In this document: piece by piece, positions 1 to 12,360 of the stretch
How the letters are laid out: every line of letters starts with the position of its first letter
How positions within the stretch are numbered: the first letter of the stretch is position 1
Assembly: GCA_015680905.1 (NCBI GenBank)
Contig: CM027378.1
Coordinates: 102,197,501-102,261,500 of the forward strand
DNA from: Coptis chinensis
Lineage: Eukaryota; Streptophyta; Magnoliopsida; Ranunculales; Ranunculaceae
Length of the DNA: 64,000 nucleotides
Reading direction: 5' to 3'
The notes under the pieces: model-generated
Database searches by the model: none
What the model saw: only the letters and a program-made list of their open reading frames with translations
Told to the model about the DNA's origin: nothing
Translations under genes and position numbers: made by a program

Positions 1-3000
1 ATTCCAAAAATCCCGGAATACCGACTCTTCTATCCTGAAAATAAATTACTCTATTTTAGAGCGATGATCACTCATATTCCTTCTTCTCTCGGTGGCTTCC
101 TCCTTTTCATCATACGATATGATTATGTTTTATCAGCTAGGTTCTTTGTTTGCATTGTCTTGCGGAACACTTATCACATGAAGATGGCCTTTCGTACAAT
201 TGTCTCGTGCATGTCTAAAATGCATACGGTTTAACTCTCGACTTCACTAAATGTTCCTTCTGAGTGTTGATTATTCACTAGCTTGAATCACATATGTTAC
301 AATTTGTAAATTTTCTATGTTCTTGGCTAAGCAATTTTTTTTTATATATTTTGGTTTAGTTTTTCTTTTCTAATTTGTTGTTTTGTTGACTGAATATGGA
401 ATTCGAATTATACTTCCCGAAGTGTTTGTTATATTCTAATCAGTAATACAGAAAGAACTATTGTTTGTTAGAGTGCCTCAATGAAGTAACTTTTTTTTTC
501 TTAACTCAGGTCCAATGACGAACTTGCAGCCGATCAAAACTCAACTTGACCATAATTGGAAAAAGGGTATAAACTCTAATCAAGAAGCACAACTCTAATC
601 ATGTTATCTGTTTTCCTAGAGCTTTGACAGGTTAGATTCATTATTTTATTTATAATTCTTCCTTTCTTTTATTTTTTCAAGAAAAGCTCTTCCAACCATA
701 CACCTAAGTTGTCATTTCACCTAAACTAGATAATTACTTAAGCTCTCTTCATATTCATCCAATGTGAATTACCTCTGCCATGAATGTGTGGTTACAAATA
801 ATCCATACAATATATATTTTGCTTTACATCAATTTGGAAAACATTGACGTTACTAATTTTGAGTTTTTTTAGACAACTTAGTCAATGTATTGATTCAAAG
901 GTCCATTCTCTGCCATGAATAGTCGGTTACAAATAAATCATTTTAGGCTAATAGTTTGGTTTTTGGTTTTGGCAAGAGTTTGTTATTGGTTACGCATCCT
1001 ATTAATATTGAGAACCATATTACCAACACTTTGCATTGTTACCTTTCAGATTCGAAGGTGTGATCCAACATTTAGGAATGGAAAATCCAGCTCCTGCTGT
1101 GAGCCTTTCTAAATAAGAACTACGTACAAATGGAAGGGTTAAAATAGAAAAATTGAAAGAAATGGGAAGAGACGGGTCTTACATGGTAAAACTTTATTTG
1201 GACATTTTAAATAATTTATCAATTGGTTGACCTTACTATCATAAAACAAGGGAAAATGTAAGAGGAAAGTTGTTTTTAAAAAATGTGTCCCGACTGCAGA
1301 GTTGAAGTGAAAGACGACAATAAGTGAACTTCGAAGGCACATGGGGGTGTTGGTTGAAATGTAGAAACCAAATAATGATTGAAACAGAGGGTGAAGAGAC
1401 ATTGGATTTCGTGTGTGTTTATAGTATGTTTTTTTTCTTTCAAGAGATTTGCATGGTAGTAATAGTGTTAGTAGTTATCTTAAACTTATGTGATTTTACT
1501 AAGCAAAGCAACTGCATTATTGCTCTTATGGTGATTTCCATGGAAATGGCATGCTTCCCTATTTTCTTTTTCATTTTCAAAATTATGTTTTTGTAAACTG
1601 TGTTTGAGATTCAAAACTTGATTATATATGAACTTTTGAGTTGAATAGGGACCACAAAAGGAACCGAATATTGGAAGGAGAGTATTGTAGGAATAGGTGT
1701 TTCCATGCCTTGCTGAGATAAACAAGGCATGTTTACTTTTTCATGGGGTTTTGTCTTTGTAGACTGCAAGTGCTTTTTTAAAAAAAAAAAAGAAAAAAAT
1801 GATTATTTGGGGTTTTGTATGTGTGTTATGTAGGGTGGTAGGGTAGTAGTCATTAAAAGGAGGTATTGTTAGCTAAATACCGAGGAGTACTTGGTTTTAG
1901 AAAGTCGATAGGCATATGCTTAGTGTCTTGAAGGTCCGTATTCATTTCCCAAGAATTTAGAAATCAATTGAAGTGGAAATAATGGTATATACATGTCCAC
2001 TAAGGATGTCATTGTTAAGAAAAAAGTTAGGGAAAAACCAATGTAAACTTCATATACATTTCCTATGCTAGCTTTCAAATGATATTGGGTTGTAAATTGG
2101 AATTTGTTGAGAATTTGGACTGATAAAAGAAAACCCGGATTAGGTTGAGATTTTATTAGAGAGGAGACAAGTGTTTAGTGAGTATGAAACACCTTTAATT
2201 GACGAAGTCGAAAATTAAAACCACAATAATGGTGGTGTTCCATTTTTGACTTTCTGACTCTTGGGCTAATAAACAACTTATTACTCCCAAGGCTTCATGT
2301 TATAATTTTACTTTGTGACTATTATAAGTGCAACCCATGTTTAATAAATTTCTTTGTAATGTACGTTTATGGTGTATGTATTTCATGAGAGTAGGTATTT
2401 TAAACTAGGACCTGTATTTTCTGCTTTGTTTTGCCATTATTAATTAACTTGAGTATAAAGCTTTGTACTATAACGGTGCAACTATGTGTTTAACAAAGAA
2501 AGGGAGGTAGCTTCTTTTTTTAGCCCGCCCTCTATGTAAGTAAATTAGTAAACCGGTCATCTTTCCAAATGCTCATTGGCTCTTGCACGTGGTAATTGAT
2601 GGCTTTATTTAATGATTTCCTCCTTGAACTTTGGGGATGTGAAGAGGACTCCCAATAAGCATATTGGTTACTTGCCCAATATTTCGTGAGTGAGAGCGAG
2701 CTTTCACAGTGGGCAAAGTATGTTACCTAATTCAGTTGGTTTCTAAACATTTAAGGGTGGCCGAGTAGGCAGAGCAGATCAACTTCATGGTTTTGTCGGA
2801 AGGCCATCCAAGAGTGTTTAAAGGGAATGAACTTGCTATAATGGAAATCAAAATACAGATCCCTACCATAGAGGTTTTAATACCATAACTCTTCTTTATC
2901 ATAAAGAGAAGGAAACCGCTGAACTCGCTCATCTAAATATTTTGCTAAACTGTTTATCTTTCATATTTAGCTCTTTTGAGCTTTACATCTAATTTATCTG

Positions 3001-4560
3001 AATTTAATCAGAAATGTTTCCATTAATTATTTGTTTCCATATACTCATACTCATCATACAAGAATCGGCGGCGGAGATGTGAGGCAACTTAACCTTGCAT
3101 GGGCATGGGCTTCTAAACACTTTTTAATATAACTTTCAAATAAATGTCGCACTCTTGCTTGCCCCTCTAAAGTCTCAGCTCCTCATCTCCTCATCTCCTC
3201 AACTCCAACTCTAATCTTTACTCTCTTCATATTTGTTATCATGTAATCTCTCTCTCTTCTATCATGCTCTCTAATTTTCTGTATGTTTCTTTCGACAATT
3301 TTCCAGGGCTTTATTTTTGGAAGGGGATTTGGAGCAGAGAATGATTTCCAGTAAACTTGGGATACACATGTAATGACTGAGAAATTGTCAACTGGTGATG
3401 AATTCAGATGATTTCCCGGATTACACCCCTTTCCTCCCTCAGAACCCCTCACTAATTGACACGAGGAATTCACTTCATCCACCACCACAACAGCACTGAG
3501 TATCCTTATTCCCTCAAATTTTTATGCTACTTATTTTTCTGATTTAACTTGCTAGGAAATTTGTGGCACTTTATGCTTGACTTCTTATCTCCAATTTGCA
3601 GGTGAAGGTAGATGTCTCTTGTTTGGTTTCATGCACCATTACACTAATAATTTTGTGGACTACTCAATCTATACTTTAAAGTTCGTTTAAGGTGATATTT
3701 TTATTAGAACCTGTTGTCGTGGCAACGACAACAACTTGAAAGGTTACCTGTCAGCAACTTATGCTTGCTCATGTTTCTCATTACGTGGAATGCCGGATTT
3801 GTTTTATAATATAGGATTTAATTTCAGTTTTGGTTATAAGATTGCTTTGCAGATCTTTCATAATTTTGTAGTTTGTACTTTGTACTAATCAATTTGTGGT
3901 TATTGGTGTCTTATCACTCAAAATGTTGCTTCTAAATGGACTGGTAGTTTAGGTACAAATGACTTTTTTGAAATCTTTATGTTTTTTGTTCTCAGGAAAG
4001 GGTTAGCTCATTTTAACACAAGCAAGAGTATGATTTTCTCTGTAATCGTGATTCTAAATCGGTTACTTTGTCTTTCATTATTATGCGAAGCACTTATCAA
4101 ATGGAAAATCTCCTTTCAAATAGACACTAACATAGTTTACCATCAACTGCAGTTTCTTTTAAATTTGCTTACCCATTTTAATTACATACTCAATTCAAAA
4201 ATTTGTTCGAACAACTTATTTTACTTGGTTCAAAGAAATCTTAATTTTATTTTTCCTTTCATAATTTGAAAAGCCAGATTATACTTTAATTGAATTTTTT
4301 ATTCGCGATAGTCGATGTAATTTCTCATAGGATCAATCCCTTATTTAAATGGTCAATTGGTATTGTTTGTTTAATCTATTATTACTAACGTTTGTAAGGT
4401 ATCCTCAGTCCTTTAAACTAATGGCGAACAACCAATTGAGACTATTTTTTTTTCAAGCATCTAAGATATTGTTGTTATCTCTTACAACCAGGTATGAGAA
4501 AATACCCGAAACATTTTTATGTCTCTGAGTAAGAAAATGAAGCAAAGTCCTTGCTGATTG
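1..4560. other. A/T-rich spacer without a recognisable gene
   Basis: No protein family is recognisable here. A few short stretches look exon-like because they are open, have mixed base composition and sit next to splice-like sites: 508-567 (after a CTCAG acceptor, before GTATAA), 1049-1112 (after TTTCAG, ending in a stop) and 3390-3491 (an ATG-started 33-codon frame rich in Pro and Gln near its end). They do not join into one convincing frame. They could be the eroded 3' part of a gene lying left of the window, or chance. Confidence 0.4.
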
Positions 4561-4608
4561 ATATTAACTTAATTATTTATTTTTTGGGTTTACTTTTTGC
4601 AGGTTCAA

Positions 4609-4711
4609 AAATGGAGTTAAATCGCGTGGTCAAGCTACTAAAACACAGAGGGACATAGAGGGTTTCGAATGGTGGATCATGGGAATGTACAAATGGTAGT
4701 ACTTTGTTTTC
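4609..4711 (+). other. Unidentified exon-like stretch
   Basis: After a TTTTTGCAG acceptor a frame stays open for about 32 codons, contains a Trp-rich end (motif EGFEWWIMGMYKW) and stops at TAG. Its composition looks coding. I do not recognise the family and found no matching upstream exon with confidence. It may be the last exon of a decayed gene. Confidence 0.25.
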
Positions 4712-4839
4712 CTTATTAGTGGTACTAAGCATAGACAAGTATTCGAAAAATTTACGCAACTTTAGATGTAAATTCTTTGATAGGCCGTTTAAAGGTATAA
4801 TTTAACAAATGAACATGTGAACAATACACGGGCGGTTTT

Positions 4840-4940
4840 TCTAGCCACGTTTTCACAGAGAAGCTAACAAGGTGGTTGATACCTTAGCGGTTAGCATCTA
4901 CTTGCCGGAGTTGAGACAAACCGATGGTGTTTGCATATCC
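4840..4940 (+). pseudogene. RNase H-tail fragment of a LINE
   Basis: The plus strand encodes HREANKVVDTLA followed by about 18 further residues. This matches the C-terminal HREAN-x-V-A-D-x-L-A signature of the RNase H-like (RVT_3) domain at the end of plant L1-type LINE polyproteins. No other part of a LINE is visible beside it, so it is a short relic. It ends before the Harbinger-type MITE at 5029. Confidence 0.5.
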
Positions 4941-5028
4941 TTTTCTCGGATAAAATTGCAACTCAATTTAGAAATGATACTCAAGACATGATATTTGATA
5001 AAACAAACTTATTCATTGTGTTTTCTTA

Positions 5029-5483
5029 GGGCATCTCCAATGGGGGGTGTAAAATTACACCTCCACCTAGGCTCCACGTAGGTGCCATTAGGATTTTACA
5101 CCTCTAATTGTATACTATTGTATAGCTTATAAATATCCACACTCTATACTCTCCAATGGAGAAGTGTAAAAAAAAAATAGATTTTAAACTCGGACGTCAC
5201 TTTAAGTGACGTCCCAGTTTAATGACGTCCGAGTTAAAAAATTACTTTAGAATTAGAAAGGGACGTTACTCCAAGTAACATCCGAAAATTATTTCACTCA
5301 GACGTCAGTTCGAGTGTCGCCCGGGCTTTTTATTAACTAATAGCGAGAGGGGGAATTCCCCACCCTCTCTATTAGCTAAGACACTATTACCTACGGTATA
5401 GCACCCCCATTGGAGAGAGTTTTTTTATATTTGGGGTGTAAAATTTCCACTTTATACGGTTTACACCCCCATTGGAGATGCCC
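5029..5483. mobile_element. MITE, PIF/Harbinger (Tourist-like), TSD TTA
   Basis: A 455-bp non-autonomous element. Its ends are inverted repeats starting GGGCATCTCCAATGGGG and ending with the complement CCATTGGAGATGCCC, flanked on both sides by TTA (5026-5028 and 5484-5486). A TTA target duplication with GGGC-type ends is characteristic of PIF/Harbinger MITEs. The interior holds several copies of short GACGT(C/T)AC-type motifs in both orientations and no coding capacity. Confidence 0.85.
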
Positions 5484-5486
5484 TTA

Positions 5487-6430
5487 TAGTAGGGATTTTC
5501 ATTTCACCACAGCTTGAGTTTTGCCAAAAGTAAAAGAAAAAAGAAAAAGTATTGATTGTATGGCAAACATCAAGTGTTAAAGGTCTTTCTTCATTCCTTT
5601 TCCAGTGGTGTAAATTGATTGAATGGAATGAAATATCTTTTCTTTAGCAGAAGAATATGTAAACCAAAGTTCTCAATTTGAAACTTTACCAGTGTTGAAG
5701 AATAGGTGGTATGAAAAAGTGTGTTCAAACTTAGTCACTGCATATATATAGCTTCATGGGTGCTACAATTGAGGGGGAGGGCCAGATAGAAAGACATTGC
5801 AAGTAGGAATATTACACTTTTACATAGATACCATGAAACATCTTTTGTTGCCTGCTTTTCGGAATGACAACTTATTGTTACAATCTTAGGCTAAATTTGT
5901 ATAAAAGTTATATACTCATAATGACTATGTACTCGCCTAATTGTTTTAAGGGAGTGGAATCTTGGATGTAGCCTCATTCTTACATCTTTGGAATAGATTT
6001 ATTACATTGATCAAGAATAACATATGTTCTTTCTACTGATTTTAGTTTAATATAATTGATAATAGCACTTTCTAATTGTGTATGTAAATGTGTACAAATG
6101 ATTGGAATTGGTGGTATTAATATTATATTTCACAGTTCTTATTATAGAAACAAATTTGTCTACACCAGTTCTTCTTTTTTCAGACTTTAGCCCCCAAACA
6201 AATTATAAAACAATATCTAAAAATTATAGAAAGTATTTCAGCTGGGAGGTGATTCTAATATACGGATGAGGTATATATAGTGTAGAGAAAGTTGGTAATA
6301 TCATCCGTGTCTTCGACATGGGCAATACCTAGTTATATATATAGTAGTAAGGTTAACACTAATAGTTTCACCTCAGGTTATCTCTTACATGTTTGTGAAA
6401 ATTCACAAGGGGCGCCAATGTTCACATAAG
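5487..6430. other. A/T-rich spacer, nothing recognised
   Basis: No open frame of note, no RNA gene and no clear repeat structure seen. Confidence 0.5.
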
Positions 6431-6439
6431 TTCTCTCAT

Positions 6440-6469
6440 TACTAGTACCCCCTCCCCCTAGATGAGCTA

Positions 6470-6515
<46 letters not shown>

Positions 6516-6545
6516 GATGGGAAATTAGGGTCTCTCCCTCCCAAA
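6440..6545. mobile_element. Partial MITE copy containing an (AC)n microsatellite
   Basis: The order of blocks (a CCCC-rich end, GATGAGCTAATTA, then GATGGGAAATTAGGGTCTC) is the same as on the complementary strand of the element at 42104-42240, so the two belong to one repeat family. In this copy an (AC) run of about 20 units (6472-6513) lies between the two blocks. It appears to lack the far end. Confidence 0.5.
6472..6513. repeat. (AC)n microsatellite
   Basis: A perfect dinucleotide run of about 42 bases, embedded in a MITE-like sequence. Confidence 0.95.
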
Positions 6546-6771
6546 TACACACAAAAAAAACATTGTCAACTTGGTATATATTTTTTTTTCTATTGGTTGT
6601 CAAGTACTTCAAAGATCATCCAGTTCAGACAAATTTTAGAGATTTAATATTTGCACATACTTATTGCATAATACTTATTTTAGAAATATTTGCATAATCA
6701 CTTCAGAAATATTTCAAAAGGCATGCATATCTTATTTCAGAAGTGATTATGCAAATACAATTCAGAAATAA

Positions 6772-7348
6772 GTTCTTAGGTTGGGTGCAATGACTCCCCA
6801 TTATTCCCTCAAAAACGGAGGGAGTGGTGGTGGTTTTTCTCCCTATCTCAATATAACTCTTCATATATAGAGAACGTTATTGAGGAATAGAGAGTGCATT
6901 CCACGCCACTTGAAATGACGTGGTTTGTAAAAACCTAAACGGCGGCACTTGAAGTGGCGTGGAATGGAGTCAATTGTTTTGCGTCCCCACCAAGTCAGAA
7001 ACTAATTATGACCAAAATTATTTTGTGTCCCCACCAACCCAAACGGTGCCACTTGAAATGGCGTAGAATGGTCCGAATCATTGGACACCAAAATTGACTC
7101 CCCACCCTCAAAACACTATTTTTTGGTGGAATGGAGATAGAGGGTGGATGCACCATTGGACTCAGCCTTAGTAGTTGAAATATTTTTGAAGGCATGCATC
7201 TCTTATTTGCACCATATTGTCTTATTGCATACTTATTTGGTCAAGTAAGGCATGCATCTCTTAGTGATTATGCAGTTTATTTGGTGTTTATTTGGTGCAG
7301 CTTCAAAAAGAGATGCATGCCTTCAAAAATATTTCAACTACTAAGAAC
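6772..7348. repeat. 41-bp perfect inverted repeat, left arm split by a MITE
   Basis: The right arm is 7308-7348. Its exact complement is found in two pieces: 6772-6778 (GTTCTTA) and 7171-7204. The piece missing between them is exactly the MITE at 6779-7167 plus its duplicated TTA. Removing the MITE gives a continuous 41-bp perfect palindrome arm with a loop of about 103 bp. It may be the stem of a foldback element or an inverted-repeat transcript; no coding capacity is seen. Confidence 0.85.
6779..7167. mobile_element. MITE, Harbinger-like, TSD TTA
   Basis: A 389-bp element with imperfect inverted ends (GGTTGGGTGCAATG and the complement of CATTGGACTCAGCC), flanked by TTA at 6776-6778 and 7168-7170. 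The interior repeats a CACTTGAAATGGCGT-type motif several times in both orientations. It sits inside the left arm of a longer inverted repeat, so it arrived after that repeat formed. Confidence 0.75.
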
Positions 7349-8693
7349 CATAGTCTAATAGTCAAGTTTCAAAAACCTTTACAAAAAAAAACTATGTTGC
7401 AGCAATTAATATATGTTTATTAAGAGCTTCTCTCTAACAATAAATCCTTAGCATCTTGAGATATATGCCTTCTCATCTCACTAAAGTTTTCCCTCTCCTC
7501 TATTTTTAAGTTCCCCTTCCCAATGGATTCTCTGTAGAGAGGAAACATACATGCTTGTGAATTGTGATAGTGTGACTCTCATGAACTGTGACACACACAT
7601 CTCAGAATGAAGACCTTGGTAGCCACCTCATACTATATATAAGAAGTTAATGCTACAATTAATCATTTAAGTTATGACTTGGATATACATGAGATACATG
7701 ATATATCAAAGGTTCAACTTATGCACATTAAGCACTCTCAGCAACCATAATGCATGATGTTACCAATAACATGTAACATGCTGCTATAAACGTCTACTTT
7801 TAGAATATCATGTTTTTAATAACAAAGACTCAAGGATTGCTTTAACTTCTGACCCGTAGTTGGTCACCCCTGATACATTTAGACCATGACCCAACCGAAC
7901 CCCATGTCCCTTATTTATCCTCTTAAATTAAAAGAAGGTTTGAATTCTAACATGATTAAAGCACAGACTAAATGCAAGAAATCTAAGATTGTAAATGTGT
8001 GCTTCACAGATGTAAAAAGGTAGTCAACATAATATATCTTCTTATACATGAAAAGACAACTAAAAAAATACAAGGATCATGGCATGTGTAACACCCCAAA
8101 ATCAAATAAAGATTTCGAGACGTTGATAAAACTATGTTCAATATAATAATTTAAAATTAACGATATGCCATCATATATTTTTTTTTCTACAACAAAAAAA
8201 AAAAATCCGGCATAGTTTCCTTTGTATTATCAACATTTAATATACCAAACCTGTCATAACAGGAAAATCAAAATAACCTAATATCCATATATCAACCCTT
8301 CCAAGTTATATATAACTTTACCTAGCTTGAAAACCAAAACATATCTATACACCACGCGAACCAAATATATACAATCCCATCAAAACAAATTTTGTAACGT
8401 CGGCTAACCGATTTCTTACCTATATCGACATTTCACACTTGCACAACACTCCCTGCCATCATATATAAATTAAAATACTGATAATGTAAATAAAATTTGA
8501 TTTCGTAGATGCTTAAATTCTGGAGATCAGCAAGTATCATGTCTCTTAACATTCTTCATCAATATTCATACAAAATTATAGATCTTGTAATAAACTTTAT
8601 AGTAGTTCTGCATATCACACAATGCAATTTCTAGTCTAGGCAACAAACTGGTGATGGCTTCTTTGCCAATAGGGATAACACTTTTGGTGAAAG
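7349..8693. other. A/T-rich spacer, nothing recognised
   Basis: No gene or clear repeat seen before the CACTA element begins at 8697. Confidence 0.5.
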
Positions 8694-8696
8694 CAA

Positions 8697-11600
8697 CACT
8701 ATACCATAACAAGCTATTTGCAATGGCAAAAACCGTTGCTAATAATTTTCGCAATGCTTTTTCAGCGCTGCAAATATAGCGTGGGTAAAGTGTTGGAAAT
8801 GTTTGCAACGGTTAATAAGCGTTGCAAACAGAAATTCTAAACGGTTATTAACCGTTGCAATAATGATTTGTAACGCTTTTTATAACAACTGCGTACACAA
8901 ATTTAAAACTTTTGCAACGGTTCTTAACCGTTGCAAAGTTATTAGTTAATTTTAAAAAAAAATTAATTTAAAAATTGTTTGTAACATTTATAAACCGTTG
9001 CTGATCAGTTCACCATAACAATTTTTTCTTCCGCACCTCATTTATTTTGGGGCTTCGTGAATTTGCAAAAGCTTGTCCTTCCTGACTCTATATACATACA
9101 AATATAAAAATTTGACATTCGATTTTAGCTACTGATCCATGAACCACATTCACACATTTTACAAGTAAATCGATAGCATAGACGAGCATAATGCTGGAAA
9201 AAAAATGATACTCATTGAACCATATAACTTAACAACATTGAAAGATTTTTTAGTGGTTATACTTTTGTACAATAGTCTTAAACAAGAGAAAATCACTCGT
9301 GGATTGATCGAAAGGTACAAAAATCCACACATCCACTGTCATAAATTCCAATTCCAAGTACCTTCCAATTGCAATACCAAGTGCAAATATCTCCTTCAAT
9401 TTCCAGCTACCAGGCACAGGCATAGGTGATGGCTTCACTCATTACAAATGATAAAAAACAAGTCGACCATACACTCCTTAGTGCAACTCCATAATTCCAT
9501 TTATTTCCTGAAAATTCAATGTCAAAATACTGCTTATTAACTTGAAAGGACACTTAGCTACCTTATAGGATAATGAATATAAAAAAGGATACTTTACCCC
9601 CTTCGATGAGGTTAGCTATTATAGGATGTGACTGTGGACAATTTAAACAATCAAATGGTTGGATATTTAATGCATGGAGTGAAAAATAAAATTGTTGGAG
9701 AGTTTTTATATATATTATTATTAGTGTTTGAAGATGGAATGAAGAAAATGTAGAGGATAATGAGGAGAAGTGTGAATGGAAAGATGAAAAGGAAGTTTTT
9801 TTTTTTCTTAATGTGGGGAGTGTAAATGAGGATTTATCTCTTTTCCATGCACAAGGAATACATACGTATTTAATCTAAGCAACATGATCCATAAGTAAAT
9901 CTGAGTGAAAGGAAGTTATACCTAGTGCAGGAACTGATTTATCAATGAAGTATTATCAGCAAATCTATAACTAAATATTGTACACTACTTAGGCATCAAC
10001 AGAATAAGTGTTGTCAATAGGATCGGATGAAGATTAAAAGCAAACAAGAAATTTGTTTCTGTACCACATCACTTTTTGTAAAAGGAAAAAAAAATGTGTT
10101 CACCAAGAAAAGTGATTGGAAATGGAAGTGGCAAAAATATACTAGCTCAATAATATCTCAATTGCTAAGCATCTTGTGTACATTTTACAAAAACTAACTC
10201 AAGCATATAACTAGACACAAACACAAAAATAGTTAAGATAATCATGGTTGCATATTGGCAAAATTGTTGATTTTCACCTGAGCATAGACATCCCACCTCT
10301 AAAACACGCTTTCCACGAAGAGATAATTGTCCCTGCCGAATCTGCAAGCGGAGTTGCTTGACCAGATCAAGTGAACCTTCCCATAGTTTCAATCCTCCTA
10401 CTCAATACACACAAAATAAGATTCCACAGTCAATCATCCAATCCATCGAAACCTAACAAATCCAAAAAGAATCTAAGGTAACAAACAAATAGAATGGAAA
10501 CTGAGAAGCACCTTCATATTTTCCAGGAACTAAGTCTGAATTAGAAAAAGAAAAAACGTCTTGTGTACTTACTTGACCCTACAAAACAAACGCACTACTA
10601 GATTCCCCAAGATAATCACAAGGTACAAATGTGTTTGGATGGACAGAGAGAAATATCTTAAGCAAAGTAAACCCTCCATCGAAATGAATGGACTCTACAG
10701 TAAAGTTAGTTCAATCTCTAGTAGTAAGGATCTGGCCTTACTACCATGCAAACATGTATCTCCACCTTCAAGTGCAACAGGTAAGCAATATTTTTCATGT
10801 ATAAGTAGAAAATTAATCATGGACAAACATAGAATTGAATTTTTATTTTAACCACGGGTATTGTTTCCTGAAAGATACAAGACGAGAACTCTATGAACAG
10901 GCAAAGAAGAGCAGCCCAGCTACCTAAAAAATCTGAGGCCAATTTTCTTTCATTACTTGGAGATACAAACGACAAGCAATATCCCATCTACATGGAAGGT
11001 AACATTTTACTCTCACAATGGCTGGTAAAATGTTTCCCACTAGCTATGGGTGCATTTCTGAAACAAATTACCTTTCTAATCTAACTCTAATCATAGATTA
11101 TCATTTTCTAAAGACCCTTTCTCCACATAAGCACTTAAGAGTAAGCTTCTTACAAACTCTTATAAATGCCAAAAAATTTTAGGTCCAACACTCTACACAC
11201 TGTGTACAACGGTGATTGATTTGGACAAACAAACAATATCCATTTTTCAGGGGAACCCACAGAATGGAGCAGTTTCTCATGTGTTTCCTGTTTGAAAGAA
11301 GTTTGAGATGTCACAATAGAAGCTCTCACCTCGTCAGTCCAAAATTAAAGTTGCCTTATGTGATGTATTCTAGCCCAACATGGGTCTTCTACTTATTGGC
11401 GCAAAGTCTTTTGGTCTCATCATGCACCTTACTGCTGCAACCTGCAAGCCAACCAAGAAAGGTTGGACTATCAAATTCTCAAAGCAACGAGAATTTATTA
11501 ATGACTATTGAATTAATAAATGTGAAGTTCGGGCATACATTAATGTTGAAATCCAATCCTTGCGAGTAAAAACGAGGTCTTTGTGGAGTTAAAGAATCCA

Positions 11601-12357
11601 GCTGAATGAAGCCATGATGAACACAATACCCTATTTTCTTCCCCAAAGAGATGGGTTTCTCCTAAGTTGGGCTTATTAATGCAACAAACAACATCAGGCC
11701 AGATCCTTACACCAATCTCTAGTAGTAAATAAAGACAGGCACTAGTGATTTGTTATATAATACTCAAAACATGAGAAAATTAAATGAAAAGTTAAAATAA
11801 TAAAACCTCAGTTAAAAGCAGTTCGACGCAAGGAGGAGACTATATTGATATACGAAGCAAGTTTCGAGTCTGTTTCAACAAACAGAGAGATGTTAATTGT
11901 TAGATCTAGTAAAATTCGAAGTGAAAAATCAGATTAGTACTATTTTTTTTTTTCAAATCTACAACTTATATATGAAGAAAACCTCAAAAATGATGAAAAC
12001 AAGCCAAATTCATTTCCTTTATCACTAAAATATCGACCGAGCACATAGAGTCAGACCGAGCAAATAGAGTTAGGGCAGAGAGAGCGTAGCGGCGGTGAGA
12101 GAGAGAGAGAGCGTAGCGGCGGTGAGAGAGAGAGAGAGGAGAGAGAGTAAAGTTATGTTTTATATTTCAAGTTTTTAATTTGCAACACTTCTCACACGAT
12201 TTTTAAGCGTTGGCAATTAATTCCTTAAATTCACCGAAATAAAGCAACTCTTTATAACATTGTTAACGCTTATATAGCGTTGGTAACTTTCTAACGGTAA
12301 ATAACCGTTGCAAAACAAAAAAGGTTCGCATTGCAAATATCCTATTATGGTGTAGTG
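8697..12357. mobile_element. CACTA (En/Spm-type) non-autonomous element
   Basis: A 3.66-kb element with terminal inverted repeats beginning CACTATACCATAACA at the left and, on the complement, CACTACACCATAATA at the right; about 24 of 28 terminal bases agree, both ending in TATTTGCAAT. The 3-bp target duplication CAA is at 8694-8696 and 12358-12360. Inside both ends there are repeated AACCGTTGCAA-type motifs in direct and inverted order, the subterminal repeats expected of CACTA elements. No transposase (TNPD/TNPA) frame is visible, so it depends on another copy. It carries gene fragments (10278-10535) and a (GA)n / GCGTAGCGGCGGTGA tandem block at about 12077-12137. Confidence 0.88.
10278..10535 (-). 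pseudogene. Captured exons of an HPM1/METTL18-like histidine methyltransferase
   Basis: Read on the minus strand, a 24-nt exon (10512-10535) and a 120-nt exon (10278-10397), separated by a GT-AG intron, join in frame. They give the pattern LVPGKYEGG-LKLWEGSLDLVKQL-KRVLEVGC. This is the start of the methyltransferase fold of the HPM1/METTL18 family, where the Gly of the VLE(L/V)GCG S-adenosylmethionine loop should follow. Here the sequence goes to LCS before a GT donor, so the loop is lost. Exons for the rest of the domain are not seen. The piece lies wholly inside the CACTA element, so capture by the transposon is the natural reading; a host-gene remnant is less likely. Confidence 0.72.
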
Positions 12358-12360
12358 CAA

